From: Sphingomonas sp. PP-CE-1A-559
GTDB lineage: Bacteria > Pseudomonadota > Alphaproteobacteria > Sphingomonadales > Sphingomonadaceae
NCBI RefSeq assembly: GCF_004340965.1
Contig: NZ_SLYA01000001.1
Coordinates: 1,054,001 to 1,118,000, forward strand
Reading direction: 5' to 3'
DNA: 64,000 nt
Shown here: positions 43,364 to 50,587 of the stretch, in pieces
Numbering within the stretch: the stretch's first letter is position 1
Layout: every line of letters begins with the position of its first letter
Translations under genes and position numbers: made by a program
Notes under the pieces: model-generated
Database searches by the model: none
The model's input: only the letters and a program-made list of their open reading frames with translations
What the model was told of the DNA's origin: nothing

Positions 43364-43470
43364 TCCCCCTTCCGCTTGCGGGAGGGGTTAGGGGAGGGAC
43401 TGAAATATCCGCGAACGCCACGCTCGCGGACAAGCCCTCCCCCGACCCCTCCCGTAAACGGGAGGGGAGG
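43364..43470. repeat. REP-like element, CCCCTCCCG family, between polyamine genes
   Basis: CCCCCTTCCGCTTGCGGGAGG and CCCCTCCCGTAAACGGGAGG form the outer hairpins, with GGTTAGGGGAGGGACTG and AAGCCCTCCCCCGACCC inside and a further CCGCGA/TCGCGG pair at the centre. It separates ornithine decarboxylase from the downstream synthase gene. Confidence 0.85.
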
Positions 43471-43496
43471 AAGAAGGGCGCGGTACTAGAAGTTGG

Positions 43497-44732
43497 TTAC
43501 AGCTTGACGACGTTCGACGCGAGGTCCTGGAAGCGTTCGTCATACAGCGAGACCATCGGCTCGTCGGTGACGATCACCGTCTCGTCCGATCCGAACCCGT
43601 TGAACGCGGTCCGCATCGCCGAGCCATACGCGCCGAGCATGCCGATCTCGATATAATCGCCGGCCTGCGTGTCCGCGGGCAGCATGAACGGGCCGACCAT
43701 ATAGTCCATGTCGTCGCACGTCGGACCATAGAAGCTGAACTCCATGTCCTTCGCACGGCTGTCCGGCTCGCGGAGCAGCTCGGTCGGGAAACGCCAACCG
43801 ATATGCGCCGCGTCGAACAGCGCGCCATACGCACCGTCGTTGATATACAGCTCGGTCCCGCGACGCTTCTCGACGCGCACGATGATCGACGAATATTCCG
43901 CGCACAATGCCCGGCCGGGCTCGCACCACAGCTCGGACGAATAGCTGACGGGCAGCGATTCGAACGCACGATGGATCGTCTCGAAGAAATGCTCGAGCGG
44001 TGGGGGCTCCATGCCAGGGTACGACGACGGGAAGCCGCCACCGACGTCGATGACGTCGACCGTGACTGCCGCCTCGACGATCGCCGCACGGACGCGCTCC
44101 ATCGCGTTCGAATACGCCTCGGGGGTCATCGCCTGCGAGCCAACGTGGAAGCAGATGCCGAGTGCGTCAGCAGCCTGGCGCGCCGCGAACAGCAACTCCT
44201 TGGCTTCATGCGGTGCGGCACCGAATTTCGACGCCAGCGACAGCTTCGAATGCTCGGAAGACACGCGCAACCGAACGCAGAGCGTCAGGTCGGTGGCTTC
44301 GCGGGTGGCGCGAACGACCTTGTCGAGCTCTTCCAGGCTGTCGAGGCTGAAGGTGCGGACGCCGTGCGTGAAATACGCCTCGGCGATCGCTTCCTCGGCC
44401 TTGACCGGGTGCATGAAGCACAGCGTAGCCCCGGGAAGCGTCCGCGCGACCAGTCGCACTTCTGCGATCGACGCCACGTCGTAATGCGTGATGCCATTGT
44501 CCCACAGGATCTGCAGGAGTTCGGGAGACGGGTTCGCCTTCACCGCGTACATCGAGCGACCCGGGAACTTCTCGACGAAGAACCGAGCGGCGCGCGCAGC
44601 AGCGTGCGGACGAACGAGCGTGACCGGATTGACCGGACGCCCTTTAGCGATGTCGATGCCGCTCCCGATGTGGGAGGTGTCGGCGGTCGAATGGGCTTTC
44701 GCTAACCCCAGCGCGATATGATGCTTGACCAA
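43497..44732 (-). CDS. ornithine (or lysine/ornithine) decarboxylase, PLP alanine-racemase fold
   Basis: A 411-residue group IV decarboxylase making putrescine from ornithine. The PLP lysine is K65 in MYAVKANPSPE; HVGSQ, VDVGGGFPSSYPG-like glycine loop and GPTCDDMDY with the catalytic cysteine are all present. The start is TTG at 44732, placed ten bases after GGAGGT; no ATG fits. It is upstream of the DHS-like synthase on the same strand, a complete putrescine-to-homospermidine route. Whether lysine is also a substrate cannot be told. Confidence 0.93.
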   Translation of the reverse strand: MVKHHIALGLAKAHSTADTSHIGSGIDIAKGRPVNPVTLVRPHAAARAARFFVEKFPGRSMYAVKANPSPELLQILWDNGITHYDVASIAEVRLVARTLPGATLCFMHPVKAEEAIAEAYFTHGVRTFSLDSLEELDKVVRATREATDLTLCVRLRVSSEHSKLSLASKFGAAPHEAKELLFAARQAADALGICFHVGSQAMTPEAYSNAMERVRAAIVEAAVTVDVIDVGGGFPSSYPGMEPPPLEHFFETIHRAFESLPVSYSSELWCEPGRALCAEYSSIIVRVEKRRGTELYINDGAYGALFDAAHIGWRFPTELLREPDSRAKDMEFSFYGPTCDDMDYMVGPFMLPADTQAGDYIEIGMLGAYGSAMRTAFNGFGSDETVIVTDEPMVSLYDERFQDLASNVVKL

Positions 44733-44869
44733 TTCAAGGGACCTCCAATGTCCTGAGACAAATTACAAAAACACTGCCTTGCGGTTGGAAGTCCCATGGG
44801 GCAGCGGAAGCGCGATCTAGGGTTACGCGCCCCCCATGTAAATAGCGTTTGGCGGATAGGAGACGGTGT

Positions 44870-45832
44870 GTGACGATTTTGCGACAACCGACGCGGGCAG
44901 GGGTTCGGGACGCCGCGGAAAAGATCGCCCGCATCCTCCCGCCGACGCCGTTGTTCATCAGTGAAATCAAGGGCGTACCGGTCGCTTTCAAGGCTGAGTC
45001 GTTGCAACCAATCGGCGCGTTCAAGATTCGTGGCGCGTGGCATCGGCTCACCGCATTGGACGAGGCGACGCGACAAAAAGGGGTCGTCGCATTCTCCTCG
45101 GGCAATCACGCGCAGGGTGTGGCGTGGGCGGCGAAACGCCTCGGCATCGCGGCGACGATCGTGATGCCGTCGGACGCACCGCGCCTGAAGCGCGAATCGA
45201 CGTTAGCGTTGGGCGCGGAGGTGGTGACCTACGACCGCGCGACCGAAAGCCGCGAGACGATTGCCGCAGGGCTGGCGGAGGCTCGCGGCGCAACGCTGGT
45301 GCCGAGCTTCGACGACCCGTGGATCATCGAGGGGCAGGGGAGCACAGGCATCGAGGCAGCCGCACAGATGGCGGCATTGGGGATGGGCGTGCCAAGCCGC
45401 GTCGTCATCCCCTGCGGTGGCGGCGGCTTGTCGGCAGGCATCGCGCTGGCCTTGAAGGACAGCGCGATCACCGTCGTCGAGCCTGAGGGCTGGGACGACA
45501 TGCGCCGCTCCCTTGAGGCGTCCTGGATCGAACCGGTCGGCCCCAACCCGCCGCCGACCGCCTGCGATTCGCTCCAGACCTTGCGCGTATCCCCACTGAC
45601 CTTTGACGTCCTCTCCCGCCGCGACGCGACCGGCGTAGCGGTCAGCGAGTCGGAGATCGCAGCGGCACAGCGCTGGGCGGCGGAAAAACTGCGGCTGGTG
45701 ATCGAACCCGGCGGCGCGGTCGGGTTGGCGGCGGTGCTCGCCGGCAAGGTAAAACCCGAACCCGGCCTGCTCGTCATCCTGTCCGGCGGCAACGTCGACA
45801 TCGCCGCTTATGCCAAGGCGATGGCAGCATGA
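44870..45832 (+). CDS. threonine/serine dehydratase (PLP fold type II)
   Basis: A 320-residue enzyme of the threonine dehydratase/serine racemase group without a regulatory ACT domain. The PLP lysine is K52 in SLQPIGAFKIRGA, with SSGNHAQGVAWAAK and the glycine loop PCGGGGLSAG. It may deaminate threonine or serine, or racemise serine. The GTG at 44870 is chosen because AGGAGA is six bases before it. It overlaps the downstream small membrane protein by four bases. Confidence 0.88.
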   Translation: MTILRQPTRAGVRDAAEKIARILPPTPLFISEIKGVPVAFKAESLQPIGAFKIRGAWHRLTALDEATRQKGVVAFSSGNHAQGVAWAAKRLGIAATIVMPSDAPRLKRESTLALGAEVVTYDRATESRETIAAGLAEARGATLVPSFDDPWIIEGQGSTGIEAAAQMAALGMGVPSRVVIPCGGGGLSAGIALALKDSAITVVEPEGWDDMRRSLEASWIEPVGPNPPPTACDSLQTLRVSPLTFDVLSRRDATGVAVSESEIAAAQRWAAEKLRLVIEPGGAVGLAAVLAGKVKPEPGLLVILSGGNVDIAAYAKAMAA

Positions 45833-46008
45833 ACGCCGCACTGACCTCAATCGCCTCGGCCGCGCCTGCAATAGCAATGCTGGGCATGTTCGCGTGCCTG
45901 ATCGGCGGCATCGCGCTGATCGTGAAGAAGCGCGATACGAAAAAGGGCGTGCTGATGCTGGTAATGGCCGCAGTCCTGCTAGCCAACGTAGCGATCTGGA
46001 CGCTGTAA
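45829..46008 (+). CDS. small membrane protein, 59 aa
   Basis: A short gene whose ATG overlaps the dehydratase stop (ATGA). The product starts MNAALTSIASAAPAIAMLGM, forms one transmembrane helix to about residue 32, then a basic turn KKRDTKKG and a second helix LMLVMAAVLLANVAIW. It is a two-helix hairpin with a cytoplasmic or periplasmic basic loop. I recognise no family. Coupling suggests co-expression with the dehydratase. Confidence 0.7.
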   Translation: MNAALTSIASAAPAIAMLGMFACLIGGIALIVKKRDTKKGVLMLVMAAVLLANVAIWTL

Positions 46009-46009
46009 C

Positions 46010-46149
46010 TCCCTCGCCCCTGCGGGGAGAGGGAAGGGGCCCGCCGCACTTGCGGTGGGAAGGGAGAGGGGAGTTGGGGAGAGCGTATCGATCCCCAACT
46101 CCCCCTCATCCGACGCTGGCGCGCCACCTTCTCCCCGAGGGGAGAAGGA
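46010..46149. repeat. REP-like element, divergent CCCTCTCC type
   Basis: CCCTCGCCCCTGCGGGGAGAGG and CTTCTCCCCGAGGGGAGAAG form the outer hairpins and GGGGAGTTGGGGA pairs with TCCCCAACTCCCC in the middle, with extra GGGAAGGG units. It lies between two convergent genes. Confidence 0.75.
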
Positions 46150-46154
46150 CAGAA

Positions 46155-46811
46155 TCACCTAATCGGCGAGTTCGGGTCCAACCGCATGTCGAGATACTTG
46201 TCCACGCTCCCCATCAACTCCGGCATCTCATGCTCGAAGAAGTGGTTAGCCTTCGGGATCGTATCGTGATGGATCGTGATATGCTTCTGCGTCCGCAGCT
46301 TATCCACCAGCTTCTGCGTGGCGCCCGGCGTCGCGACCTCGTCGGCCTCGCCCTGAATGATGATCCCGCTCGACGGGCAGGGCGCGAGGAAGGTGAAGTC
46401 GTACAAATTCGCCGGCGGTGCGACCGAGATGAACCCGCGGATCTCCGGCCGGCGCATCAGCAGCTGCATACCGATCCACGCGCCGAAGCTGACGCCCGCG
46501 ATCCAGGTCGTCTGCGCCTCGGGGTGGAAGCTCTGCACCCAATCGAGCGCGCTCGCCGCATCGCTCAGCTCGCCGACGCCGTTGTCGAACACGCCCTGGC
46601 TCTTGCCAACGCCGCGGAAGTTGAACCGCAAAGTCGCGAAGCCACGCCGCTGGAAGGTCTTGTAGAGCTGCTGCACGATCGCGTTGTTCATCGTGCCGCC
46701 GGCCGACGGATGCGGGTGCAGGATCATCGCGACGGGTGCACGCGGACGTGGGCCCGGCGCAAAACGACCTTCGAGACGGCCTTCGGGACCGGGAAAAATG
46801 ACTTCTGGCAT
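46155..46811 (-). CDS. alpha/beta hydrolase (COG2945 type)
   Basis: A 218-residue cytoplasmic hydrolase. It starts MPEVIFPGPEGRLEGRF and has the HPHPSAGGTM oxyanion stretch, RFNFRGVGKSQG, the nucleophile elbow GVSFGAWIG, an acid in QGEADEV and a histidine in KANHFFEHE. The ATG at 46811 fits the usual N-terminus; the frame upstream is unrelated. It diverges from the cysteine desulfurase pair. Substrate unknown. Confidence 0.88.
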   Translation of the reverse strand: MPEVIFPGPEGRLEGRFAPGPRPRAPVAMILHPHPSAGGTMNNAIVQQLYKTFQRRGFATLRFNFRGVGKSQGVFDNGVGELSDAASALDWVQSFHPEAQTTWIAGVSFGAWIGMQLLMRRPEIRGFISVAPPANLYDFTFLAPCPSSGIIIQGEADEVATPGATQKLVDKLRTQKHITIHHDTIPKANHFFEHEMPELMGSVDKYLDMRLDPNSPIR

Positions 46812-46892
46812 AGGCACTCGCGAGCTGGGATACGCACTCGGGTGGAGTGCCGGATTATCGACGCTATATAAGGTCCGCGCCCCTTTTCGCAA

Positions 46893-47936
46893 TTGGAACC
46901 GACCCTGCCTGCTCACGCACCCCGCATCTATCTCGATCACGCCGCCACCACGCCGATGCGCCCCGAGGCGATCGCGGCGGTGATGGAGGGCATGGCGCGC
47001 TGGGCAAACCCGTCCTCGCCTCATGCCGAGGGCCGCGCGGTACGGGCTGCGCTGGAGGGCGCGCGGAAGCGGATCGCGCAGGCGCTGGACTGGTCGCATC
47101 ACGTGATCCTGACCAGCGGCGCGAGCGAGTCCGCGGCGTTGGCGCTACGTGGGCGCCCCGGCGTCGCGGTGGCGGCGGTCGAGCATGATGCGGTCCTCCG
47201 CGCGGCCGAACAGCCGGTGATGCTGGAGGTCGACGCAGGCGGTATCATCATGAACGGGGAGGGCGCGCCGACGATCGCGCTGCAGTCCTCGAACAGCGAA
47301 ACCGGCGTCCTCCAGTATCGCCCCACCGGCGTCTGGATAGCCGACTGCTCCCAGACCGCCGGCAAGCTCCCGCTGCCCAAAGCGGACATGATCATCGTCT
47401 CCGCGCACAAGCTCGGCGGCCCCCCCGGCATCGGCGCGCTGCTGGTCCGCGATCTCGGCCTGCTCGACCCGACCGGCGGGCAAGAGCGCGGGTATCGCGG
47501 CGGCACCGAGAACCTGCCCGGCGCACTGGGCTTCGCCGCCGCGCTCGAAGCGCCCCGCGACTGGTTCGCTGACATGCCAGCCCTCCGTGCCACGCTGGAC
47601 GAGGCAATTCTCGCAGGCGGCGGCGAGATCGTTGCGCAAAACTCCCCCCGCATCCCCACGATCGCCTCCTACCGCATGCCCGGCGTCAGTTCCGCCGCCC
47701 AACTGATCCGCCTCGATATGGCCGGGTTCGCCGTATCGGCCGGCAGTGCGTGCTCGTCGGGCAGCATGCGCCCCAGCCACGTCCTTGCCGCTATGGGATA
47801 TTCACCCGAAGTCGCTGCCGAAGTCGTCCGCGTCAGCTTCGGCTGGACCACGACACCCGAAGACGTCGCGAAGTTCGCCGAAGCCTGGACGCGGATCGCC
47901 CAGGACATAAAGCGCCCTGGGAGACTGGGGGCATGA
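46893..47936 (+). CDS. cysteine desulfurase-like aminotransferase class V (first of a pair)
   Basis: A PLP enzyme of about 347 residues predicted to take sulfur from cysteine as a persulfide. It shows IYLDHAATTPMRPEAI, NPSSPHAEGR, the PLP lysine in VSAHKLGGPPG, and SAGSACSSGSMRPSHVL with the catalytic cysteine. The start is uncertain: TTG at 46893 has no ribosome site, and a TATATAA sequence about 20 bp before it suggests a nearly leaderless transcript. It overlaps the second desulfurase by four bases (ATGA). It is more divergent and slightly shorter than its neighbour. Confidence 0.85.
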   Translation: MEPTLPAHAPRIYLDHAATTPMRPEAIAAVMEGMARWANPSSPHAEGRAVRAALEGARKRIAQALDWSHHVILTSGASESAALALRGRPGVAVAAVEHDAVLRAAEQPVMLEVDAGGIIMNGEGAPTIALQSSNSETGVLQYRPTGVWIADCSQTAGKLPLPKADMIIVSAHKLGGPPGIGALLVRDLGLLDPTGGQERGYRGGTENLPGALGFAAALEAPRDWFADMPALRATLDEAILAGGGEIVAQNSPRIPTIASYRMPGVSSAAQLIRLDMAGFAVSAGSACSSGSMRPSHVLAAMGYSPEVAAEVVRVSFGWTTTPEDVAKFAEAWTRIAQDIKRPGRLGA

Positions 47937-49018
47937 CGTACCTCGACTACCAGGCGACCACCCCGCTCGCGCCCGAAGCGCTCGCCGCGATGCTCCCGTG
48001 GCTCGAATCACAGCACGCCAACCCGCATTCCCCCCACCGCGAAGGTCGCCGCGCCAAAGCCGCCGTCGAAGTCGCCCGCGACCAGGTCGCCGCGCTGCTC
48101 CCCCCCGGTGGGCGCGTCGCGTTCACCAGCGGCGCGACCGAAGCACTAAATTGGGCGATCAAGGGCACGACCAGCCCGATCGTCACGCTCGCCACCGAAC
48201 ACGCCGCCGTCCTCGACACGGTCGCAGCCGAAGCGGCGAGGGGGCGCCAAGTCACGATCCTCCCGGTCAACCCAGACGGCGTGGTCGACCTTGACCAAGC
48301 CCGCGCCGTAATCCAGCCCGGCACCAGGCTCGTCGTGTCGATGCTCGTGAACAACGAGATCGGCGTCATCCAGCCGATCGCCGCGCTCGCCGAGATCGCC
48401 CACACAGCCGGCGCGCTGATGCTCCGCGACGCAGTGCAAGGCTATGGCCGCGTTGCGATCCCCGAGACCGTCGACCTCATCGCCATCTCCGCGCACAAGA
48501 TCCACGGCCCCAAGGGTATCGGCGCACTCTGGATCCGCGACGGCATCGACCTAGCGCCACTGATGCACGGCGGCGGGCAGGAAGCCCCCGGCCGCTCGGG
48601 CACGCTGTCACCCGCACTCTGCGCGGGCTTCGGCGTCGCCGCACAACTCATGGCGGATCGCAAGGACCAGGACGCCGCGCACATCGACCGCCTCTGGTCG
48701 CTCGCGCTCGACCGCCTTGGCCCCGGCTGGACAATCAACGGCTCGACCGAACACCGCTACCACGGCAACCTCAACGTCCGCCGCGCAAACCTCGACGTGA
48801 ACCGGCTTATGTCCGACCTTCGCGACATCGCCTTCTCCGCCGGGTCCGCCTGCGCGAGCGGATCTGGCCGCTCCAGCCACGTCCTCCGCGCGATCGGCCT
48901 CACCGAAGCACAGGCGCGGTCCAGCATCCGCCTCGGCTTCGGCCGCTACACCACCGAAACCGAACTCCGCGACGCGGTCGATGCGATCGTCGTCGCAGCC
49001 GAGGCGCAATGGCCATGA
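47933..49018 (+). CDS. cysteine desulfurase (second of a pair)
   Basis: A 361-residue NifS/IscS-type enzyme. It has MTYLDYQATTPLAPEAL, NPHSPHREGRRA, FTSGATEALNWA, the PLP lysine in ISAHKIHGPKGIG and the catalytic cysteine in SAGSACASGSGRSSHVL. It overlaps the first paralogue upstream and the ferredoxin downstream, so the three are translated together. The sequence is closer to the IscS/NifS consensus than the first gene, so it is likely the main sulfur donor. Confidence 0.92.
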   Translation: MTYLDYQATTPLAPEALAAMLPWLESQHANPHSPHREGRRAKAAVEVARDQVAALLPPGGRVAFTSGATEALNWAIKGTTSPIVTLATEHAAVLDTVAAEAARGRQVTILPVNPDGVVDLDQARAVIQPGTRLVVSMLVNNEIGVIQPIAALAEIAHTAGALMLRDAVQGYGRVAIPETVDLIAISAHKIHGPKGIGALWIRDGIDLAPLMHGGGQEAPGRSGTLSPALCAGFGVAAQLMADRKDQDAAHIDRLWSLALDRLGPGWTINGSTEHRYHGNLNVRRANLDVNRLMSDLRDIAFSAGSACASGSGRSSHVLRAIGLTEAQARSSIRLGFGRYTTETELRDAVDAIVVAAEAQWP

Positions 49019-49320
49019 TCGTCCGCTTCATCGCCCGCGACGGCACCGCAACGACGACCGCCGCAACCCCCGGCGACCGCCTGCTGGACGCCGCACAGGC
49101 GCATAACCAGCCGCTCGAAGGCACCTGCGAAGGCCAGCTCGCCTGCGCGACCTGCCACGTGATCATTGACCCCACCGACTTCGCCCGCCTGCCGCCAGCG
49201 AGCGAGGACGAGGAGGACATGCTCGATCTCGCGCACAACGCAACGCGCACCAGTCGTCTCGCCTGCCAGATCCGCCTGACCGAAGCGCTCGACGGCTTGA
49301 CCGTCCGCATCCCGGAATAA
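49015..49320 (+). CDS. [2Fe-2S] ferredoxin (Isc/adrenodoxin type)
   Basis: A 101-residue electron carrier with the cluster ligands C38, C44, C47 (CEGQLACATC) and C84 (RLACQIR). The adrenodoxin-like acidic stretch PPASEDEEDMLDLAHNATRTS is present. I take the ATG at 49015 because it gives the ATGA overlap seen throughout this operon; an ATG two codons earlier is possible. It probably supplies electrons for Fe-S cluster assembly with the desulfurases. Confidence 0.92.
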   Translation: MIVRFIARDGTATTTAATPGDRLLDAAQAHNQPLEGTCEGQLACATCHVIIDPTDFARLPPASEDEEDMLDLAHNATRTSRLACQIRLTEALDGLTVRIPE

Positions 49321-49432
49321 ACGACAGCAAAGCTTACAGGAAGACAACGGCCGGTTCATGGAACGTGCACGGCCGGGAGCGGATTATCCCCTCATCGCCT
49401 CAATGTACGAGGTCTTGAGAGGAGTACCGGAC

Positions 49433-49774
49433 ATGAAGATCATCGCAATGTTCGCCGCCGGCGCGCTGGCCGCCGGGACGCTGTTCGCCTCGGGCCCCGC
49501 CGATGCGCAACGCCACGGCTGGGACGGCCCCCGCCACGGTGGTGGCTGGCACGGCGACCGCGGCTGGCATGGCAATCGCGGCTGGCATGGTGACCGCGGC
49601 TGGCGCGGCAGGCATCGTGGCTATCGTGGCTATGGCGGCGGGTATCGTGGCGACTACGGCTATCGTGGCGGCGGCTACGGCTATCGCGGACCTCGCGGAT
49701 ACGGCCGCTCGCGCGTCGTCTGCCGGATAGAGCGTGGCTATTACGGCCCGGTTCGTCGCTGCTTCCGCCGCTAG
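49433..49774 (+). CDS. exported Gly/His/Arg/Tyr-rich repetitive protein
   Basis: A 113-residue protein with a signal peptide ending near ADAQ (residue 26). The mature part is tandem WHGDRGWHGNRG-like and YGYRGGGYGYRG-like repeats, then a short tail VVCRIERGYYGPVRRCFRR with two cysteines. The composition suggests a disordered, basic envelope protein; histidines could bind metal. GAGAGGAG precedes the ATG. The tail resembles that of the next gene. Function unknown. Confidence 0.7.
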   Translation: MKIIAMFAAGALAAGTLFASGPADAQRHGWDGPRHGGGWHGDRGWHGNRGWHGDRGWRGRHRGYRGYGGGYRGDYGYRGGGYGYRGPRGYGRSRVVCRIERGYYGPVRRCFRR

Positions 49775-49777
49775 TAC

Positions 49778-49802
49778 GGAACCGTAACGAACCCCTTTAG
49801 TT
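49778..49802 (+). promoter_or_regulatory. candidate EcfG promoter of the 79-aa exported protein
   Basis: GGAAC, 16 bases, AGTT matches the EcfG pattern with one change in the -10 element, 54 bp before the next ATG. Confidence 0.45.
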
Positions 49803-49855
49803 TGATAACATAGGTTGCCGGGGTCGGGAGGCCCCGCACCTAAAAGGAGAGTATC

Positions 49856-50095
49856 ATGAAGTTGTTCACCATCGCCGCCGCCGGTCTCGTCGCACTCACC
49901 GGCCTCGCCCCCGTCGGCATCGCGGCTGAAGCCTCGGCGCAGCGTACCGTTGTCCATGAGCGCACCGTCGTTCGCCACGACGATCGCCGTCCCGGTTATC
50001 GCCGCCACGTCGTCCGCACGCGCCAGGTCTGCCGCAACGTCTATCGCAACCATCATCGCCAGCGCGTCTGCCGCACGGTCCGCTACAACCGCTGA
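49856..50095 (+). CDS. small basic exported protein, 79 aa
   Basis: Residues 1-28 are a signal peptide (MKLFTIAAAGLVALTGLAPV, cleavage after ASA). The mature part is very basic (ERTVVRHDDRRPGYRRHVV) with two cysteines in RQVCRNVYRNHHRQRVCRTV that could form a disulfide. AAAGGAGAG precedes the ATG at 49856. It seems related in style to the preceding gene. I recognise no named family. Confidence 0.7.
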   Translation: MKLFTIAAAGLVALTGLAPVGIAAEASAQRTVVHERTVVRHDDRRPGYRRHVVRTRQVCRNVYRNHHRQRVCRTVRYNR

Positions 50096-50164
50096 GCCCG
50101 GGCGGTAAACCCGCTCCAAGCTAAAGCGGCTTGATCATCCCGCCCGACCCCGCCATATGCGCCG

Positions 50165-50256
50165 CGGGAGTCGGGCGGACGTGGTCGTCGCCAACTTGGT
50201 CAGATCCGGAAGGAAGCAGCCACAACGACTCAGCTACGGGTCGTCCCGGCTCCCAC
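50165..50256 (+). ncRNA. ffs: signal recognition particle RNA (4.5S-type)
   Basis: The diagnostic apical loop and SRP54-binding region GGTCAGATCCGGAAGGAAGC is at about 50198-50217, followed by AGCC. The flanking sequences GGGAGTCGGG and CCCGGCTCCC pair to close a rod of about 92 nt. Location just upstream of dnaX is common in bacteria. It works with Ffh to target membrane proteins. End positions are estimated from the base of the stem. Confidence 0.92.
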
Positions 50257-50257
50257 C

Positions 50258-50330
50258 GCGAACATGTCGTTCCGACATGTTCGCGCGGCCAGCGGCGTAA
50301 AGCGCCGACTGACGATGCGGCTAAGCCGCA
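50258..50330. other. run of strong hairpins between SRP RNA and dnaX
   Basis: CGCGAACATGTCG-TTC-CGACATGTTCGCG is a perfect 13-bp stem with a 3-base loop directly after the SRP RNA. GGCGTAAAGCGCC and GCGGCTAAGCCGC hairpins follow. No T-run is present, so these could be RNA-processing or rho-related structures or another repeat. The remaining sequence to dnaX (50331-50587) shows no gene that I can support. Confidence 0.6.
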
Positions 50331-50587
50331 GCGCACTTCTAAACTTCTCAGCTAACCAGTCACCCAAGCGCAACCGGGTCAAAACCACGCCCGATGTTCC
50401 CGCAACGTTCCAAACCATTATCCTACGCCGCGGCGTTGTGGCATAAGCCGCCCATGACCGGCACTGCCCACATCACAGGTTCCGACAAGCCACTCGCCAG
50501 CCTCCGGGTACGTCGAAGTGCAGACCCTTCCCAGCGTGTGAACTTTGTGAACTTCCGACCCCTTCGACAGCACGCGCAGCACCCGCT

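Noticed and set aside
44733..44869. A polyamine-responsive leader (speF-type) before ornithine decarboxylase.
   Set aside because: The gap to the divergent dehydratase is 137 bp, too short for the roughly 400-nt motif, and no leader peptide is visible.
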